Shown here: positions 7,732 to 11,661 of the stretch, one piece after another | Layout of the letters: each line of letters opens with the position of its first letter | Position numbering within the stretch: position 1 is the first letter of the stretch | Assembly: GCA_025458735.1 (NCBI GenBank) | Contig: JALORV010000145.1 | Coordinates: 1 to 11,661, forward strand | DNA: 11,661 nt | Direction of reading: 5' to 3' | DNA from: Burkholderiaceae bacterium | GTDB lineage: Bacteria; Pseudomonadota; Gammaproteobacteria; Burkholderiales; Burkholderiaceae | Program-made: the position numbers and the translations under genes | The notes under the pieces: generated by a model | Database searches by the model: none | What the model saw: the letters and a program-made list of their open reading frames with translations, nothing else | What the model was told of the DNA's origin: nothing

Positions 7732-9693
7732 CGGCCGTCGCTTCGCTGCTGGTCGAACTGCAGACCGAGGAACTGCCGCCGAAGGCGCTCAAGGCGCTGT
7801 CGGAGGCGTTCGCGGCCGGCATCGAGGCGAGCCTGTACGGCGGCAAGTTCCTCGCCGCCGACAGCCGCGTCACCGCCTACGGCACGCCGCGCCGGCTGGC
7901 GGTGCACATCACGCAGGTGGCCGCGCGTTCGGCCGACCAGCCATTCCGCCAGAAGCTGATGCCGCTCGCGGTTGCGCGCGATGCGGCGCGCAACTGGACG
8001 CAGGCTTTCGTGAAGAAACTCGAAGCGATGGGGCGCGGCCACCTGGCGCGGATCCCGCTCGGCACCGTCGAAGGCGCGGACGCACTGCAGGTCGAGAGCG
8101 ACGGCAAGGCCGAGGCGATCTTCCTGCACGGCGTGACGGCCGGCCGGCCGCTGCACGCCGCCCTGCAGGCGGCACTGGACGAGACGCTGGCCGGCCTGCC
8201 GATCCCGAAGGTGATGAGCTACCAGCTGGCCGACGGCCACTCGACCGTGCAGTTCGTCCGTCCGGCCCATCGGCTGGTGGCCATGCATGGCCACGAGGTG
8301 GTCCCGGTCGGCGTGCTCGGCCTGACGGCGGGCACCAAGACGCTCGGCCATCGCTTCATGTGCCGGGGCGAACTGGTGATCCGCTCGGCCGACACCTATG
8401 CGAGCCAGATGATCGAGGAAGGCCGGGTGGTCGCGTCCTTCGAGGAGCGACGGCGCCGCATCGAGGCGCAGCTCGCCGGCGCGGCCGAAGCGCTTGGCGC
8501 AACCGTGATGGCACCCGACGCGCTGCTCGATGAAGTCACCGCGCTGGTCGAGTGGCCGACCGTGTACGCCTCGGGCTTCGAGCCGGAGTACCTGCAGGTG
8601 CCGCAGGAGTGCCTGATCCTGACGATGCAGCAGAACCAGAAGTACTTTGCGCTGAAGAATGCGCAAGGTGACCTGATCGACCGCTTTCTGCTGGTGTCCA
8701 ACCTCGAGGCCAACAATCCCGAGGCGATCATTTCCGGCAACGCCCGAGTCGTCCGCGCCCGGCTCGCCGACGCGAAGTTCTTCTACGACCAGGATCGCCG
8801 CCAGACGCTGGAAAGCCGGGTGACCGGCCTTGCAAGCGTGGTCTACCACAACAAGCTCGGCACCCAGCTCGAGCGCGTCGAGCGCGTCACCGGCATCGCG
8901 GTCGGCATCGCGCGCGAACTGGGGCTCGACATCACGCACGTCGAGCGCGCCGCACGGCTGGCCAAGGCCGATCTGCGCACCCTGATGGTCGGCGACGCTG
9001 GCGGGACTGTTCGGCATCGGCGAGAAGCCGACCGGCGAGCGCGATCCGTATGCGCTGCGCCGCCACGCGCTCGGCGTGCTGCGGATGCTGAAGGAGGGCG
9101 CGCTGCCGCTCGATCTGGGCGCACTGGTCGACCGCGCGCTCGCAGCCTTCCCGGCCGGCATGCTGAAGGATGCCGGCGCCCGCGTCGCGCTGCTCGCTTT
9201 CTGCAACGACCGGCTGGCCGGCCTGCTGCGCGACGAAGGCTATGGCGCGCACGAGATCGAAGCAGTGCTTGCGGGCGGCGCGCTGCGCGTCGACCGCGTG
9301 CCGCAGCGGCTCGCCGCCGTGCGCGCTTTCCTGGCGCTGCCGGAGTCCGCCAGCCTGGCCGCAGCCAACAAGCGCATCGGCAACATCCTGAAGAAGGCCG
9401 ACGCCGTGCCGGATGGCTTCGATACTGCGCTGCTGTCCGAGCCTGCCGAACAGGAGCTTGCGGCCGCGTTCGCGCGCATCAAGCCGGTGAGCGACGGGCA
9501 GTTCGCCGCCGGTAACTACACCGCGATGCTCACTTCGCTCGCGCCGCTGAAGCTGCCGGTCGATGCGTTCTTCGACAACGTCATGGTCAACGTCGACGAT
9601 GCCGGGATCCGCGCCAATCGCCTCGCCCTGCTGGCCGCCTTGCGGTCGCAGATGAACCGCGTGGCTGACCTGTCGCTGCTGGCGGCGGGCTGA
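7728..9693 (+). pseudogene. glyS: glycine--tRNA ligase beta subunit, frame-broken by an apparent deletion of about 165 nt
   Basis: The beta subunit is needed for tRNA-Gly recognition by the GlyQ/GlyS tetramer. The first frame (ATG 7728 to about 8994) reads LLVELQTEELPPKALKALS at the N-terminus, then YGTPRRLAVHI, QEDCLILTMQQ-like CLILTMQQNQKYFAL, NLEANNPEAIISGNARVVRARLADAKFFY-type sequence, and ends ADLRTLMVG. At about 8992-8997 the frame switches. The new frame resumes at TLAGLFGIGEKPTGERDP and runs through the C-terminal anticodon-binding region (FDNVMVNVDDAGIRANRLAL) to TGA 9691-9693. Compared with E. coli GlyS from memory, some 55 residues are missing (the 'QGVMG...ADK' part of the HD-like domain). 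The loss must be 2 modulo 3 in length. With glyQ intact and glyS normally essential, true inactivation is unlikely unless another copy exists. Confidence 0.95.
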
Positions 9694-9721
9694 GCCGGAC
9701 CGCGCCGGCGCGAGGCCCGCC

Positions 9722-10534
9722 ATGTTCCGCCTGCGCGCGATCCTGTACGTCGTCGTGATGACGCTGGCGGTGGCGCCCTGGTCGTTCGTCGTGCTCGCCT
9801 CCTGGGTCACGCCGCCGACGACGCGCTACCGGCTGTGCGCGATGTGGACCCGGCTGGCGATCTACATGGCCAAGTGGATCTGCGGCGTCACCTGGCGCGT
9901 CGAAGGCTGGCACCACCTGCCCGACGGCCCGGCGATCGTGCTGCCCAAGCACCAGAGCACCTGGGAGACCTTCTGGCTGCCGACCTTCCTGCCGCGGCGG
10001 CTGTCGTTCGTCTACAAGCGCGAGCTGCACCTGATCCCGTTCTTCGGCTGGGGCATTGCCACGGTCGGCATGATCAACATCGACCGTTCGCGCGGGCAGG
10101 ATGCCTTCGAACAGGTGGTCATGCAGGGCCAGAACCACCTGCGCGACGGCTGGTGGATCGTGATCTTTCCCGAAGGCACGCGCACCGCGCCCGGCTCGAC
10201 CCGGCGCTACAAGACCGGTGGTGCGCGGCTGGCGGTGCGCACCGGCGTGCCGGTGCTGCCGATCGCCGTCGACGCAGGCGAAGTGTGGCCGCGCGGCGTG
10301 TTCATCAAGCGGCCGGGCGTGGTCACGGTCAGCATCGGACCGCTGATCCAGACCACCGGCAGGACGCCCGACCAGGTCAACTCCGAAGTCGAACGATGGA
10401 TCGAAACGGAGATGCGACGCCTGGCGCCGCATCGGTACAGCGGTCCGTATGAGCCGAACCGCGCGTCGAACAGCGAGGCTGTGCGCGCGCCATCTGCGCC
10501 GGCAGGCAGTGCGGAGGCACCATCCGACGCCTGA
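9722..10534 (+). CDS. PlsC-type lysophospholipid (1-acylglycerol-3-phosphate) acyltransferase
   Basis: A membrane-bound acyltransferase of the PlsC family, probably acylating lysophosphatidate or a related lysophospholipid at the inner membrane. The 270-residue protein has an N-terminal hydrophobic segment (about residues 6-30). The acyl-transfer motif is KHQSTWET (H77, E82), so HX4E replaces the textbook HX4D; I recall this variant in betaproteobacterial relatives. Next come YKRELHLIPFFGWG (about 98-111), FPEGTRTAPG (149-158, motif III) and GVPVLPIAVDAG (175-186, motif IV). The last 30 residues are Ser/Ala/Pro-rich and probably unstructured. GAGG lies 6 nt before ATG 9722. The gene follows glyS by 28 nt. 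In many relatives gmhB sits between the two, but it is absent here. Substrate specificity cannot be read from sequence. Confidence 0.9.
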   Translation: MFRLRAILYVVVMTLAVAPWSFVVLASWVTPPTTRYRLCAMWTRLAIYMAKWICGVTWRVEGWHHLPDGPAIVLPKHQSTWETFWLPTFLPRRLSFVYKRELHLIPFFGWGIATVGMINIDRSRGQDAFEQVVMQGQNHLRDGWWIVIFPEGTRTAPGSTRRYKTGGARLAVRTGVPVLPIAVDAGEVWPRGVFIKRPGVVTVSIGPLIQTTGRTPDQVNSEVERWIETEMRRLAPHRYSGPYEPNRASNSEAVRAPSAPAGSAEAPSDA

Positions 10535-10623
10535 GATCAGCCCCGCCGGAACAGCTGTCGCTCTCGCTTGCGCCGGTCGACGCTAGGCCTGCGGCCGCGC
10601 CCGAAACCGCTGACGACGCGCGG

Positions 10624-11331
10624 TTGCGTCGCATGCAGCTCGGCACCGACATCGTCACCTACCGGCTGCGGCGCGCGCGGCGTCGCTCGATCGGCTTCCA
10701 GATCGACGACCGCGGACTCACGATCAGCGCGCCGCGCTGGGTGCCGTTGCGCGAAATCGAGGCGGCGATCGCCGAGAAGCGGCGCTGGATCACCGCCAAG
10801 CAGCGCGAGTGGCACGACTGGCGATCGCGGCGCCGGCTGCCGCTGATGCGCTTCGTCGAAGGTGCGGTGCTGCCGGTGCTGGGCGTCGACGTGACCCTGC
10901 GCCTGTGCGCAGGCGCGGCCGGCACGCGCCGCGAGGGCGACGAGCTGCATCTGGCGCTGCCTGCCGAGGCCGCCGAGCAGCAGGTGCGCGACGTGGTGCA
11001 GGCCTGGCTGCAGGCCGAGGCGCGGCGCGTGTTCCAGCAGCGCATCGACCGCTTCGCCGACCAGCGGCACCCGCGCTATGCCGGCTGGACGCTGTCGTCG
11101 GCGCGCTCGCAGTGGGGCTCGTGCACGCACGACGGGCGCATCCGGCTGAGCTGGCGCCTGATCCACTTCGCACTGCCCGTCATCGACTACGTGGTGGCGC
11201 ACGAGCTGGCGCACCTGGCCGAACTGAACCACGGGCCGCGCTTCTGGCAGGCGGTGGCCCAGCTGCTGCCGGGCTTCGAGGCCGCGCGCGACGAGATCCG
11301 CCGGGTCGACATCAGCGCGCTGCCGGTATAG
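10624..11331 (+). CDS. YgjP-like (DUF45/M48-type) zinc metallopeptidase
   Basis: A predicted cytoplasmic metal-dependent hydrolase of the YgjP/DUF45 group. Counting from TTG 10624, the zinc motif HELAH is at residues 193-197 with a third ligand candidate at H203 (LNHGPRFW). It is preceded by the family block [10 protein letters not shown] (about 158-167) and [20 protein letters not shown]. The N-terminal half has [20 protein letters not shown] and [20 protein letters not shown]. The start is uncertain. ATG 10633 and TTG 10624 are the first ordinary starts, yet the frame stays open upstream and encodes PPEQLSLSLAP, which resembles the real N-terminus of relatives. That would need a CTG start at 10531, overlapping the plsC stop, or a start lost upstream. 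The biological substrate of the family is unknown. Confidence 0.9.
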   Translation: MRRMQLGTDIVTYRLRRARRRSIGFQIDDRGLTISAPRWVPLREIEAAIAEKRRWITAKQREWHDWRSRRRLPLMRFVEGAVLPVLGVDVTLRLCAGAAGTRREGDELHLALPAEAAEQQVRDVVQAWLQAEARRVFQQRIDRFADQRHPRYAGWTLSSARSQWGSCTHDGRIRLSWRLIHFALPVIDYVVAHELAHLAELNHGPRFWQAVAQLLPGFEAARDEIRRVDISALPV

Positions 11332-11362
11332 GTCGGATACGACTTTCCGCTGGAGCCCTGCG

Positions 11363-11661
11363 ATGAGAATCCTGCACACCATGCTGCGCGTCGGCGACCT
11401 GCAGCGCTCGATCGACTTCTACACCGGCGTCATGGGCATGACGCTGCTGCGCAAGACCGACCGTCCGCAGCAGAAGTATTCGCTTGCCTTCGTCGGCTAT
11501 GGCGACGAGCGCGATGGCGCCGTGCTGGAGCTGACCTACAACTATGGCGTCGACCGTTACGACCTCGGCACCGCCTTCGGGCACATCGCCATCGCGGTCG
11601 ACGATGCCGCGGCCGCCTGCGATCGCATCCGCGCTGCGGGCGGGACGGTCACGCGCGAGGC
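11363..11661 (+). CDS. gloA: lactoylglutathione lyase (glyoxalase I), 3' part outside the window
   Basis: Glyoxalase I converts the hemithioacetal of methylglyoxal and glutathione into S-lactoylglutathione, using a divalent metal, normally Ni in the proteobacterial type. The visible 99 codons begin [20 protein letters not shown] and include a VMGMTLLRK block. Three of the four metal ligands known from E. coli GloA are at identical positions: H5, E56 (VLELTYNYG) and H74 ([10 protein letters not shown]). The fourth (Glu122) lies beyond the window edge. ATG 11363 starts 31 nt after the upstream peptidase gene. GGAG lies 8 nt before it, so it may be co-transcribed with plsC and the peptidase. Confidence 0.95.
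   Translation, partial: MRILHTMLRVGDLQRSIDFYTGVMGMTLLRKTDRPQQKYSLAFVGYGDERDGAVLELTYNYGVDRYDLGTAFGHIAIAVDDAAAACDRIRAAGGTVTRE

Noticed and set aside
9948..9971. Acyltransferase HX4D motif reading HX4E as a possible inactivating change
   Set aside because: KHQSTWET is a variant I recall from betaproteobacterial PlsC-like proteins, and motifs III and IV are intact, so inactivation is not supported.

Overview
The window is a chromosomal housekeeping stretch from a high-GC proteobacterium. Synteny points to Betaproteobacteria: tRNA-Met and a small lipoprotein precede miaB-phoH-ybeY, then corC-lnt, then glyQ-glyS, a PlsC-type acyltransferase, a YgjP-like metallopeptidase and gloA. Other support is the separate alpha and beta subunits of glycyl-tRNA synthetase, the HX4E form of the acyltransferase motif, and very G+C-rich third codon positions. 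This assignment rests on remembered gene order and protein style, not on a database search.

Layout. Positions 1-120 hold a tRNA-Met(CAT) gene with its own sigma70-like promoter. A short lipoprotein gene starts 12 nt after the encoded CCA. From 474 to about 3368 lie miaB (tRNA methylthiotransferase), phoH (ATPase) and ybeY (endoribonuclease), with phoH and ybeY overlapping by one base. A lipoprotein of the 'rhombotarget lipoprotein' type lies on the minus strand (3317-4114), inside what is usually an uninterrupted ybeY-corC run. It overlaps the ybeY tail by 52 nt. A 231-nt divergent intergenic region follows, then corC and lnt, then glyQ-glyS (ATGA overlap), plsC, the YgjP/DUF45-type peptidase, and the first 99 codons of gloA, which runs off the window.

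Main observation. Four genes (the small lipoprotein, phoH, lnt and glyS) each look as if an internal piece has been cut out. At one point in each gene, conserved sequence stops in one frame and resumes in another frame further along the family alignment. The estimated losses are about 60, 20-23, 100 and 165 nt. None is a multiple of three, and no stray sequence remains at the junctions. The losses include the catalytic Glu of Lnt and part of the GlyS HD-like region. glyS is normally essential and the rest of each gene is pristine, so assembly or amplification deletions are the leading explanation, ahead of true decay. Checking the raw reads would decide it.

I see no CRISPR array, prophage, insertion sequence or defence system. 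No undescribed biological system is evident. The accessory-like element is the antisense lipoprotein and its divergent control region. No gene-free stretch exceeds 300 nt.
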